From Symsagittifera roscoffensis (lineage: Eukaryota > Xenacoelomorpha > Acoela > Convolutidae): DNA of 64,000 nt. A program made the position numbers and the translations under genes. Every line of letters begins with the position of its first letter. Within the stretch, counting starts at the first letter, position 1. A model generated the notes under the pieces. That model had not been told where the DNA came from. It ran no database searches and was given only the letters and a program-made list of their open reading frames with translations. Positions 46,208-55,747 of this stretch are shown here, in pieces. The stretch is from contig NC_087062.1 in the NCBI RefSeq assembly GCF_963678635.1, positions 9,470,670-9,534,669 on the forward strand, in the 5' to 3' direction.

Positions 46208-46617
46208 TGAGTTAGGTTCGAGGTGTAACTCATAGAGTAATTTCAGATAGGGTACACCGTCTGCTCGTCACGCTATTTTACTTTCGGCCGGATAGATTCG
46301 TGCAACTTCTTAGTCTCATACCGATCCTAATCATACTCTTATATCTACTAGTCTCAGGGTGTTTAACTAGTCTCTGCTAGGCTCAATATATCTAGAGTAT
46401 ACTGGCTTATTGCGATTGCTTTAAGGTCTTTTGGAGAGGTAACTAATTTCTAAGTTAAATTCAAATCTCTCTGGTGCTGAAATTACAAGTAGTTTCAGCA
46501 CTTACAAATAAGTGGGTTGTTAGTTAGATGGATCATGATTGGTTAATATTAAATATTTCATAGAGATAAAATATCCAATTTATAACCAATAATAAATATA
46601 GTTTATATCTGATTCCA
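46208..46617 (-). repeat. 5' LTR of the giant element
   Basis: 410 bp with TG...CA ends on the minus strand, followed on the right by the CAAC target copy (46618-46621). Confidence 0.95.
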
Positions 46618-46621
46618 CAAC

Positions 46622-47409
46622 ATTTTCGGATTCTAATCAAATTGCCCCTTACAAGTTAATTTCGCAAAATCTTCAGATATTCCAAAATAGCCAAACCAGT
46701 AACTTTCAATCCCCTTTAACACTAGGAAATCGGTCACCATTGAGACAAGTTTTCGAAACAAGTTTCAGCTGAAGGCATCTAAGCGTTTCATATCTCTCTG
46801 AAAACTAGGCCAAAAGTGGCTAGTCAAGAAGTCGAAAGTTATCTCATGAAAAAACGGCAAGCATACGGAGCAAAAATATCTATCACTTCCTTCCAAAAAA
46901 TAGAAAAAACAGCAAGTATCAAGGCAAAGGCAAATTACTGAACTTTTTGAAAGCCTTTTAATGAATCTTTTGCTTAAATTGTGATAAGTGTTCAAAAAGT
47001 TAAAAGCAACTAGTATTTTTATCAATTTTTCAAATCCAACCACCCCACCCTCCAAACACAATGAAAAAGTAAAATGAGAGTAGATTTTTGTTATTAGTAT
47101 AAATTATTAGCTTAAGCTGTTTGTGAAATACTTTTATAAATTCAAATTTTGAATGGAGAAAAAACAACCCCCGAGTACAAATATTCCGTCAGTTTCTTCT
47201 AATTTCGGAATATTTGCAAATTTCGAAAAATTTCTCAGGAAAAAAGTAAAGTTTGGCTGGATTTTATCTCTCAAGGTTGCCTGACATGTTGAATTTGCAT
47301 GCAGATTTTGTTTAAAACTGGCACACTTTTTTAAAATTAATATTGATTGTTCGAACTTTTTTCATTTTGAATTATGGGCAACTTTTCCTGCTATGATCTG
47401 ATTTTATAG
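46622..47409. other. End of intron 6, diverged repeat remnant, no gene
   Basis: At about 46740-46900 the minus strand weakly resembles the Helentron-like family (GTGGCTAGTCAAGAAGTCGA against GGCTAGTTAAAAAGTCGA), suggesting an old remnant. The rest is AT-rich. It ends in the acceptor TGATTTTATAG. Confidence 0.4.
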
Positions 47410-47571
47410 GTGATGTGTGGGTACCTGCAGGAGGGTGATTTGACAGACGATGAGATATTGCAAGCAGTGGCCAATGCCTCCAAAGTGTACTACAACTACT
47501 ACGATCAATATCCTTGTTTCAACATCTCAGAGGGGGACATAGGACTGGATGCAAACATATGGGGATATCAG
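47410..47571 (+). CDS. Pro-X carboxypeptidase-like, coding exon 7
   Basis: The acceptor ends at 47409 and the donor GTGAGG starts at 47572; phase 0 both sides, 54 codons. It encodes VMCGYLQEGDLTDDEILQ, then ANASKVYYNYYDQYPCFNIS and IWGYQ. It joins directly to PLPAWPVS of exon 6 and reproduces the family pattern (V-x-C-x-YL, YYNY, C-x-N-I-S). Two sequons (NAS, NIS). This proves that the 37.9-kb interval before it is an intron of the same gene. Confidence 0.95.
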
Positions 47572-47928
47572 GTGAGGAGTTCGGGGACCGCCCTTTTGCC
47601 AGACCGACATTTTACCAGAAAAGTCTATAACATGCATTATTTACCAGACTCGATAAAAATATTTGATTGACAGAGGTAATGATTCCGTTAAGTCTGGTTG
47701 GAAAATAATTTCAATTTCTCGACGTAGTTTTGTTTGTTCTCACCGCTTCCTTGTCAAATCTTTCACTAATTTAAACTTACCTTATTTGAATTATTTCATT
47801 GTGGTCTGGTTAAAGGTCGGTCTGGTAAAAAGACCTAGCCCCGAGGAGTTCATTACCAGATATAGCACCACGCGAATCTACGTTTGTGATTTGCGGTTCT
47901 TGATTTGATCGGCACGCATCGAACAGAC
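47572..47928. other. Intron 7, proximal part
   Basis: No gene or clear repeat recognised between exon 7 and the truncated retroelement. Confidence 0.45.
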
Positions 47929-48301
47929 TTAAGTCCGGGGTGGCTTTCTCATAGCGTAATTTTGGACAAAGTAAAACGTCTGTTCGTCACGCTATCTTAT
48001 TTTCTGCCAGGCAGATTCGTGCAATTTCTTAGTCTAATACCAATTCCAGTCTTACTCGTTTATTTTTTAGTCTCAATAGATCTAGTATATACTGGTATTC
48101 TTGCGAGGTTACAGGAGAGGAAGAGCAACTGTTTGCTAAGCTAATTTTATTGTTCTCTGGCTGAAACTATAAATTGTTTCAGCTTTACAAGTTACTGTAA
48201 GTTTTAATCATGGATCATTATTGGTTAGTTCTAAGTATTTTACACTGATATTTATCAAGAATCTAATTGAATATTTTAAATATTGTTTTGAACTGGTTCC
48301 A
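47929..48301 (-). repeat. Diverged 3' LTR of the truncated relative
   Basis: Alignable by eye with 27272-27681 over most of its length but with many substitutions and some indels. The right edge GGTTCCA is shared; the left edge is approximate. Confidence 0.75.
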
Positions 48302-48433
48302 GCCATTCGGGGTTGAGGAAGTTTTTAAGTCTTAAGTTTTTCCCAGTGAAGGATGGATGATTAAATTGAGTAGATTCTTTGAAGGGAGTGAAGAGAAAAG
48401 AGTGACAGTTGCTCTTTTGACATAGTTGTCTGC

Positions 48434-48435
<2 letters not shown>

Positions 48436-48476
<41 letters not shown>
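48436..48476 (+). repeat. (GA)n microsatellite
   Basis: About 20 AG dinucleotides in a row, within the truncated retroelement's 3' noncoding region. Absent from the corresponding part of the giant element. Confidence 0.95.
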
Positions 48477-48482
<6 letters not shown>

Positions 48483-49984
48483 GAGTACAGAATTGAGAAT
48501 GCTGTAGTTAGTAGAAGTGAAGAGCTAGGTGACTAGGATTCGTATTTCATTGTTCAAACTGGAATTGACCATTATTATTGTTCAATGGATACCTTTGGTG
48601 CGATTTCGGCTCTATTCTTATATCCTGCGAAAGTTGTGACTGCAATACCACTAGGTTTTCATTAGAGTCGGAATGTCACCGAGTTTTCGTCTCCTTTTGT
48701 TCTGATAATATTTTAACCTTTGAAACATCTGTAACTTGTTAATAACTTCAGTTTTATTTATGATATTTGTTAGTTATTTTCGAAAAAGCGTTTCAATTAG
48801 TTCGATTATTTTGAAGATTGGCTCAAACTAGAGCTACTGTTAGCAACAATTGTGGGTCAGGCTTCTCCGTACATGTCGAGCACATGTAGCTCGACCTACA
48901 TCTGGTGGGTGAGGCCAGAAAAGAATACTTTTGATTGTCTCTTTGAGTTGAGTCTTATTTGTGTACTTTTTCTCTTATATCAGGGGTTTTCTCTTTTGCT
49001 TCTTGATTGTTTCTTTTTCTCCAAAATGGATTATGTTTATTTTGTGTTTTCTTTGTGTTTATTACCGTTTCATGTGGTGTCGTTCAATTCTTGATTTTGG
49101 GTTCCAAAAAAAATTATCCAGTTTAATCTGGTATCAATCTGGTTTGGATACCGTGAGATTTTCCTATACATCTGGTTGGTAAATGGTGTTAGTCAGCTGC
49201 GTTGGTTATTTACGCATAGCTTTAATTCCTTCTTTCAACCGGATTAAGGGAGGTTTGAAACGTATGAAAATCAGGTTGAAGTTGTAGTCAATTAATTTGC
49301 TAAGCTAGAAATTCATTCAATCTCAATTTTTATCGTGGCGAAATTAGTCAAATGGTGTGAAAAGAGTGCGTGAAATTAGGGCGAGTCAAATAGCGAATTT
49401 GAGATTTGCAAAGCTTTAGCAGACTTAGAATAGGTTAGTTCTTTCCGAATTCAATACATTAAATAAGATAAAACTTCGTAAAGGTAAGTCACGACATAAT
49501 TATACTATTCACTACTGCTTATTTATTTTACTGCCTTTTATAAAATTCAAACAAACAGTTCGCAATTTGATTTAAAAATTCTATAAAAAATTACAAAATG
49601 TTCTTTTTTATTCGGAACTTACATTGTTTTCAGAGAAAACACCGGTGAAATTTGAAAAGAAAATAGTGAAACAGAGGCGTAAAATTGGTAAAAGGTGAAT
49701 ATTAAAAATTAATTAGTGACAAACATAAATTCATACTTACTAAGCGTTGGGCTCAGTTTTTTGCAAAGCTTAATTTCAATAGTGATGGATTGCAAGAAGA
49801 GTTTTGCAAGCACTCGAATGAATTTTTTAATATGTAAAAGTGGCCAAAGAAGCTACAGTGCGCGAATGGTTTTGAGTTTGTCAGCAGTGGCGGAAAATTC
49901 ATGGTTTGTAATTTGTATTAAAATATATAGTTTGTGATTAAATTCGGTGTTATGATTTTTTTCTATGAGGGGAACTTCAATAGG

Positions 49985-51514
49985 TCAGATTGACTCATGC
50001 GGAATATTGTTGAGGCGGGAGTCTTCAAGAGGTGAGTTGTCGTGAGGGGACAAAGTGTATATATATTTCGGACGGGATATATCGTAACTACGGAGGATGT
50101 CGTGGAGGTTGGTAGTTTTATTACAATATGTGAAGTTAGGAAAATAAGGCGAGAAGTATTTGGAATTATTAAACATGCAATAATGATCGGGATTTCCGGA
50201 TGGGGAGCTTTTTAGAAATTGACGTTGGATGAAGCGGTATTATGTGTGGATGTGAGTAAGCTTGGTTTCTAGCAGGAATTCATACGAGCACTTTTGGAAT
50301 GAAGTCTCGCTCTTTTGGAATGAAGAAGTTAAAGGTTAGTTGGAAATGATCAAATTTGCTGAAGTATGATTCTTATGCTTAAGCGTTCTGTAGTGCATGA
50401 TCGATAATAAGATCATTTTTTTCTAGTACCATCTAAACCAAATATGTAGTCGGTTTTAGTTAAAAAAAGTTTCTCGATTAGTTGTAATTTTACTGCCGGA
50501 TCACTTTCATAGGGTGAATCTTCCGTGTAGTAAATGACTGTGTGTCATAATGAGTGATAGAGAACTGGTTAGACTTTCTTGCGATAAAGCGGCTTAGTAT
50601 TCGTGAGAGTCCAATATCAGTAAATTGTTTGAGGTGGAGTGCAGTGGTGAGTTGATGACTGGTAGTGTCACATAGTTCATTGTCGTCTGTGTTTCCTCTC
50701 AGTGGTATCTTTAAAGGGTTAGTAAAATTATGAAAAGATATCCAGGCGAATGTAGGGAGAAGGGAAATTTCGTCGACATAGGTGTTTTGTTGACTCTGGG
50801 CTTCGTTATTGTCATATGTACATAGGTTTTCAGTTAGAAAATGTGATGTTTTTGTATGGCGATGGTGGTTACTTTGAATAAGACGTGATGATGTTGGGCG
50901 AATGAGCAAATATGTAGGGTACGTTGTTTCATGACGATTCACAGTGTACTGGTGGGAGCGTTGCGAATAGATGATGTGGATGATTCTGAGGCTGAAGCGG
51001 TGTTTGTAATTGATTGACAGGAAGTTGCTGGGTAGTATTGTCAAGCTGTTGTTGGTTGTGTATAAAATCATCGAATTCATGCTCGAGCATCAGTCATGGG
51101 TCTGGGGTTGCCAGGTAATTTACTGGAAAGAGGGGAAAGAATGGGGCTAGCGTCGGTGTAGGAAGAGCTGGACATGGAGAGTAGCACAGACAGGAGTTGA
51201 GGGGATTGTTGGGACAAAAAGTTGGTTGCAGAAAGTTAGTAGGGCTCGGTTCGGAGTCTAAGAATTCATCGGATGTGTCAATGGTTGGGTTTTGGATTTT
51301 GGGTTTTGGGTTTGTTAAGAAAATCAGAAACAGTTTGTATGGAATCATTGGAGTGCATTTGAAGTGAGGTAGATAAAGAGGTAGAAACACTAGGGCTAAA
51401 AATTGGTACAGGCAAGAGGTAAAGTCGGAGACTGAAATGACAGACAGAGTGTTGTCTGTAGAGGTTGGAGGGATATGAGAGAGAACAACTCAGTGATCCA
51501 ATCTGACGGCTCAT
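49985..51514 (-). pseudogene. ORF-Y of the truncated relative
   Basis: It starts at 51514 with MSRQIGSLSCSLSYPSN and ends at 49985 with NIPHESI, matching the start and end of ORF-Y at 29531-31086. Shared landmarks in the same order: DEFLDSEPSP, YVDEISLLPTFAW with SFHNFTNPL, NELCDTTSHQL, FNFFIPKERDFI and NFTYCNKTTNLHDILRSYD. The N-terminal half is poorly conserved apart from composition; the C-terminal half is clearly homologous. Frameshifts and stops are present. Function unknown. Confidence 0.75.
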
Positions 51515-51660
51515 GGGCTGAAGGTATGGTTGTTTTGAGAACGAAATTTTATAGTTTGTGATTGTTCTAATATTTGTCCATATGTTTCATCAGTGTTCTG
51601 TGGCCGACATGCTATCTGTGAAATAGGGCTTCGTTGCTTTTCATTTTTTTGTTAGAAGCG

Positions 51661-51963
51661 TTATGATAATGAGAATGTAGTCCTATAGCTTTGTCGTGTT
51701 ATTTGTAATTGATTATTATTTGATAGGTTGTGTAGATGTGAAGGTGTCGTACTTGCAGTGTTTTGTGGAGTGTCGTATGTGTTTGGGGAAAGGAATTCAA
51801 AATATCCTGCGAATAAAGTTCTTGTTATGCTAGCTTGTCTATGAACTTGTGTGTGGTTTGCGCTTGTTTTGTATATTCCTTTAAGAAGAGAGAACAAAAA
51901 TCATATGAACTTAATCACTTAAACATTGCGTACAATATAGTCAATCTTTCTAGAATGTAATAA
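51661..51963 (-). pseudogene. env C-terminal remnant of the truncated relative
   Basis: The piece carries YYILERLTILYAMF (near 51960) and VHRQASITRTLFAGYF, matching the membrane and tail segment of the envelope-like ORF at 31254-31970. The rest of env is missing. Confidence 0.75.
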
Positions 51964-52153
51964 AAATACTTTTTCGACCCTGCTGGAGATATGTTTCGAC
52001 AGTGCTCGAGGTATGTTTTCTTTGACCTTGCTCGAGGTTTGTTTCGAATTTGTGCTCGACGCAAACCCCTGTTTTGACTAGTCAGTTTTGGTCGAGCACT
52101 GACATGTTCTCGACTTTGATAGTCGAAACATAAAGACAGCACCTGGACACGGT
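51964..52153. repeat. GTCGA-rich repeat related to the 7768-7888 element
   Basis: Repeated GCTCGAGGT(A/T)TGTTT blocks and, at the right end, AGTCGAAACATAAAGACAGC next to ACCTGGAC. On the other strand this resembles the GTCCAGGTGCT...TTTCGAC end of the 7768-7888 element. It abuts the truncated retroelement, so it may mark the insertion or deletion breakpoint. Confidence 0.45.
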
Positions 52154-52190
52154 AAATGCGCGATTGCTGAATTGCTTGGTCACTGAAGCG

Positions 52191-52260
52191 CTATTCGTAT
52201 TCTCGTTTGTTTGTAAGATTGTTTGTTTGTCTGTTATTGTTTGTTTGTTTGTTTATGTAG
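52191..52260 (+). repeat. TTTG-rich polypyrimidine tract before exon 8
   Basis: Irregular (GTTT)n repeats run straight into the acceptor TTTATGTAG at 52260. The tract may double as the polypyrimidine signal. Confidence 0.7.
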
Positions 52261-52457
52261 GCCTGCACAGAGATGGTGATGCCGATGTGTTCGAGGAAGG
52301 GAGAGAGTATGTTCCCCGACAGCCAGTGGAGTTGGGAGGAGGAGAAAAAGGCATGTGAGGACCAGTTCCAGTTCCCCCCAGGCAACTTCAGACCCTACTG
52401 GATGGTCACCCAGTACGGGGCGAGGCAGATTGAGAGCGCGTCTAACATCATCTTCAG
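52261..52457 (+). CDS. Pro-X carboxypeptidase-like, coding exon 8
   Basis: Phase 0 in, phase 2 out, donor GTATAC at 52458. It encodes ACTEMVMPMCSRKGESMFPD and WSWEEEKKACEDQF, then RPYWMVTQYGARQIESASNI. ACTE-x-VMP-x-C is closer to Pro-X carboxypeptidase than to the related dipeptidyl peptidase 2 branch, which supports the subfamily call. Conserved Cys residues probably form disulfides of the SKS cap domain. Confidence 0.95.
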
Positions 52458-52608
52458 GTATACTATAGTTATTGTATACCAGTTCAATCTAATTAGTTAG
52501 CTATGTTTCTTTTGGCTCAACGAAATTAACGAAATTCAGCAACCTCAATTTTCTCACTTTGTATAGCCCGGATTGACCAAAATTCCAGTCATACACTTTC
52601 CATAAATA

Positions 52609-52740
52609 GAAAAATGCTAATCATACAGTCATTAGTACAGAAAATTGCATGAAAGGTCTAGGAGTAAGAATTTTCATATGAAGAAGTTGCATGTTTAAAA
52701 CTTTTTCATATATGAAAATGTCATAATTAGCATTTTTTTC
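52609..52740. mobile_element. MITE-like element with GAAAAATGCTAA inverted ends, copy 2
   Basis: The left end GAAAAATGCTAATCATA and the right end TCATAATTAGCATTTTTTTC form an imperfect inverted repeat; related to 26767-26877. It lies in intron 8. Confidence 0.6.
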
Positions 52741-52985
52741 TAAGATCAACAATAGAGAAGAAAAACTTGAAAAAAAATTGTTTTTCCTGTAATTCTCCTC
52801 AATTGTCTTATCCTTCATCTTATCTTGGTGGAATCCATATGAGGTAGGGCTGCTTCAGAAGAGAAAAAAACTGTTATTTAACTTATGAACCCAAAATCCT
52901 GATCCAGAAAGCTCAAGTTTTGGCTATTTTGTCCGAGGCAAATTTTCCATGCGACTCTTGCCGTCCAGTCAGAGCTGTCATCACC

Positions 52986-53398
52986 AGTAGCGGATTTAGA
53001 GGGAGGACTCCCTCTTCCTCAGGGATTCCACCCCCATATCGACGCAAAGGTCCCCCTTTGTAATATTGTGAAATACCTATTTTTGGTAACGGACCCTAAA
53101 ATTGTTCTAAAGGCGCCTTTGGCGCCAATCTATACTAATTTTGAGGGGGGAGCGCGCGCCGAAAAATCGCAATTTTTATGGTCGAAATTTTCCAAAAAGA
53201 GCATAAAAACGGCCTTTTTGACCTGTTTTTTTTTTACAAATTTGCCTGCGACGCAGAAAATTTTGGCACATTAGGCTCTTCATATTGATTTGGTTGACCT
53301 AGAAAAAAAATTCGACAAAATTTTCTAAAACTTTTTTGAAAATCCGTCCTCCCCCCCCCCCCCCCCCCCTCGAGAAATTCCTAGATCCTTGCCTGATT
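52986..53398. mobile_element. MITE-like element with CAGTAGCGGATTTAG ends, containing poly-C
   Basis: It begins CAGTAGCGGATTTAGAGGGA and ends with 19 C residues (53351-53369) then CTAGATCCTTGCCTG, which is an imperfect inverted copy of the start. The interior includes GGCGCCTTTGGCGCC. A shorter related piece lies at 59041-59215. Confidence 0.55.
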
Positions 53399-54842
53399 AT
53401 CACCATTAAAACTCTAGAAACAAAGAAAATGACACGTGCGAGAAAACAAACACATTAAAGCCGACACAATTACATGAAAAAACTAAATTTTGAGTCTCTT
53501 GATGAACACAGTAAGAAGTCAGCCAGGCGATGCCGATGGCGTACAGAAAATACACACTGTACAGATTTTCAATGTAAAAACTGTACATTAGTGTATTTCT
53601 GTGCGAATCGGTGGCTGACTTCCAATTAGGTCATTTCAGATACGAAACCTATGGTGCACTTTAAAATCAATTTTGACCAGTAAAAACGAGTAAGCTATTA
53701 CAGCGTCAAAATGAAGAAAGCAATTTTGGAGTTTTGCAAACAAAAAGGAAATATTTTTTGCATGCTTTTTTACTTGAGTAGGTTACCGTAAGTAAAAGCT
53801 TCAGTTAAAAAAGCCTGTTAGGGTTTCAAGTAAAGCCAGTTATATTGAAAAAGAAACAGATGGCCCAAAATTTATCCGAAAACTTCTGCGATGCACGTGT
53901 TATCTAGCCAGGGCAAAATCTTAGAACTCCTGCCAGGAGCTTAAAGGGTTCCTGGAAGGAGCCGTCTTCATCTAAACATTTCTATGATTCCGTGTTATCA
54001 AAGAACACATTTGAAAAACCAGGCCTGGACGCCTACTAGAAACCGTTGCAGGAAATCAAAGGAAATCAAAGGTTTTTTCAAAAAGTTTGGCAACAATAAT
54101 TGGCTTTTGCTTGGAAGATGTTCTAAATAAACTATCTATACATATCTATAGCACTTCAAACGTCCTAGTGTGTTTTCCTTTTGAGAACAAGAGTTGACGC
54201 CTGAATCTATTCAAGTTTTGTTCTCACTATTTTGCTTATGACAAAGCGGGAATCCGATTACCTTTTTCTGAAAGTTTGAGTAATGTTTTTCAGCTTCTAC
54301 TATATGTAAAGTTTTAAAATTACAAATCTGAAAAAATCCATCGATCTAATTTCAGATTAAAGAAAGAAGCTTAATTTTTGGTTTTCTCTACACAAATTTA
54401 ATTTTGGTCAATTGTTGTCCAAAGTTTTTTGAAAACAATCAAAACAAAAAAGCTATTCCTGAAACAACTCTTTTGGGGCAAAGTTAGCCTCAAAATCCTG
54501 GCTTGCCCGAATCATAAGCTTATGTTTGTGTAACCACTGAGAATTTGTAACGCTGTTTATCCTCATCGCTAGGCTAAAAACAGAGCTTACTGCTGACGTA
54601 TTCTACGTTTCCTAATTCGGCATGGTCGTTGATATATTAGTTTTTGAAAGCCAGTGTAATCATTCCAAGACTTTGACCTTGTTTTTCCCCTGACCAGGCT
54701 GCAAATCCTGCTACCCTTTCCCCTGGCTCCAGGATTTTTTTCAGGGATGGACTTCCATGTACATATAACCCCAGTGATCAAATTTATGGTTCTCAGAATC
54801 TTTAAAAATTTGTCACAAAGAGTTATTAGATCGTGGAAATAG
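53399..54842. other. Intron 8, no gene
   Basis: AT-rich intronic DNA. The frame at 54587-54916 on the minus strand has no recognisable domain. Nothing else seen. Confidence 0.5.
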
Positions 54843-55341
54843 TTATTCTTCCGACTTTCGATACGAAAGTAACGGAATATTTGTGCTCGGGGTGGGTTGT
54901 TTTTTTCTTCAGACAAATTTTGACTTTTTAACTAGCCATTTTGACGGAATTTTTTTATATCATTCGAAAGGTAATGTTGTCCTGAACTTGAATTTGAAAA
55001 GATATTTTACCTGTGATCATTTTTCGTAAAGTTATGGGGGTTTAAAGATTGCCATTTTGGTCAATTTGGGACAATTAACGCGCGATAAATTTCGCGCTAT
55101 TAACGCTTAAGCGAGATTTAATCCGTCTTAGAAATTGTTCCAAATTGGGGCAAGGAAGCTTATATGCCATAATTGATTTGTTAATGGCCGCAAAATCTAC
55201 CACTTCAAACTTAATATGACGTGTGGGGGGATGTTTTTAAATAAAATCTTAAATTTTTTCAAAATTTTTTAAAAATTTTTTTATTACATTGAAAGGCAGT
55301 CGGAACATTCAGGGCTTCGCCCTGATACGAGCAGTCTTGTT
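54843..55341 (+). mobile_element. Helentron-like non-autonomous element, copy C (full length)
   Basis: Same architecture as copy B: ATTCTTCCGAC plus the 5' hairpin ACTTTCG-ATA-CGAAAGT, shared internal blocks, then GCAGTCGGAACATT, the hairpin CAGGGC-TTC-GCCCTG (55310-55324) and ATACGAGCAGTCTTGTT. It is close to copy B over the whole length, so the family has been active relatively recently. Confidence 0.75.
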
Positions 55342-55513
55342 AGATCTATATTTTGAAATCTTTTTTCTACATCTCAAATGAAACGCATTTTGAGAAAAAA
55401 CCAACATAAACGGTTAATAGCTTAAGCTAGCTCTGACAAAAATAGCAAACCGTTTTTAAAGCCGGTAATTGTGAACAGAAATTTGATGAGACATAAATTA
55501 CTGTATATAAAGT

Positions 55514-55747
55514 TTGAGCTCGAAGTTTCCAAGTAACTACAAGTGCGGAAGCAAAATCGATCAGATAACGATTAATAACCGCAGTCATGATTACAAAAAC
55601 GGAGCCTACAAAAAATTTCTTTTCATACTCGGTTTTGAACAGAACAACACATTCGACAGTTTCGGAAGTAATGATATTGAAACAGCATATATGGACACCT
55701 TTAACAAACTGAAAATGAACAAAGATGGCGAGTTGCTGTACAAGTAA
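55514..55747 (+). other. Possible coding fragment of unknown origin
   Basis: A 77-codon frame without a normal ATG start. Its composition looks protein-like (KKFLFILGFEQNNTFDSF, YMDTFNKLKMNKDGE) rather than random AT-rich translation. It could be a fragment of a transposable-element protein lying in intron 8. Not recognised. Confidence 0.25.

Larger units (their letters stand above)
27272..46617 (-). mobile_element. Giant env-bearing Ty3/gypsy (errantivirus-like) LTR retroelement
   Basis: The 19,346-bp element has 410-bp LTRs, TGG...TCA in its own direction, and the 4-bp target duplication CAAC at 27268-27271 and 46618-46621. Read 5' to 3' on the minus strand it holds: LTR, primer site, about 1.3-kb leader, unknown ORF (44911-42870), gag, protease, RT, RNase H, integrase with GPY/F-type tail, a Pro/Ser/Thr-rich ORF, an envelope-like ORF, an unknown ORF of about 500 residues, and about 1.8 kb of 3' noncoding DNA. 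Its size is roughly twice or more that of usual env-bearing Ty3/gypsy elements, and I see no nested element that would explain it. All major ORFs have stops or shifts. It is antisense to the host gene. Confidence 0.9.
47929..51963 (-). mobile_element. 5'-truncated relative of the giant retroelement
   Basis: One diverged LTR (about 47929-48301, sharing CGTCTG(T/C)TCGTCACGCTAT, TTCGTGCAA and the terminal GGTTCCA with the 410-bp LTR) is followed by 3' noncoding DNA, ORF-Y and the end of env. Homology stops abruptly at about 51963 inside the env membrane region (GTCAATCTTTCTAG). No second LTR is present. It is antisense to the host gene, in intron 7. Confidence 0.85.

Noticed and set aside
46208-46235. 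tRNA B-box-like GGTTCGAGG in the LTR
   Set aside because: No matching A box or cloverleaf around it; the sequence is part of the 410-bp LTR.
9468-47409. Two separate genes (exons 1-6 and exons 7-9)
   Set aside because: The exon 6/7 junction is phase-compatible and gives a gap-free alignment to one S28 peptidase with a single complete catalytic triad.
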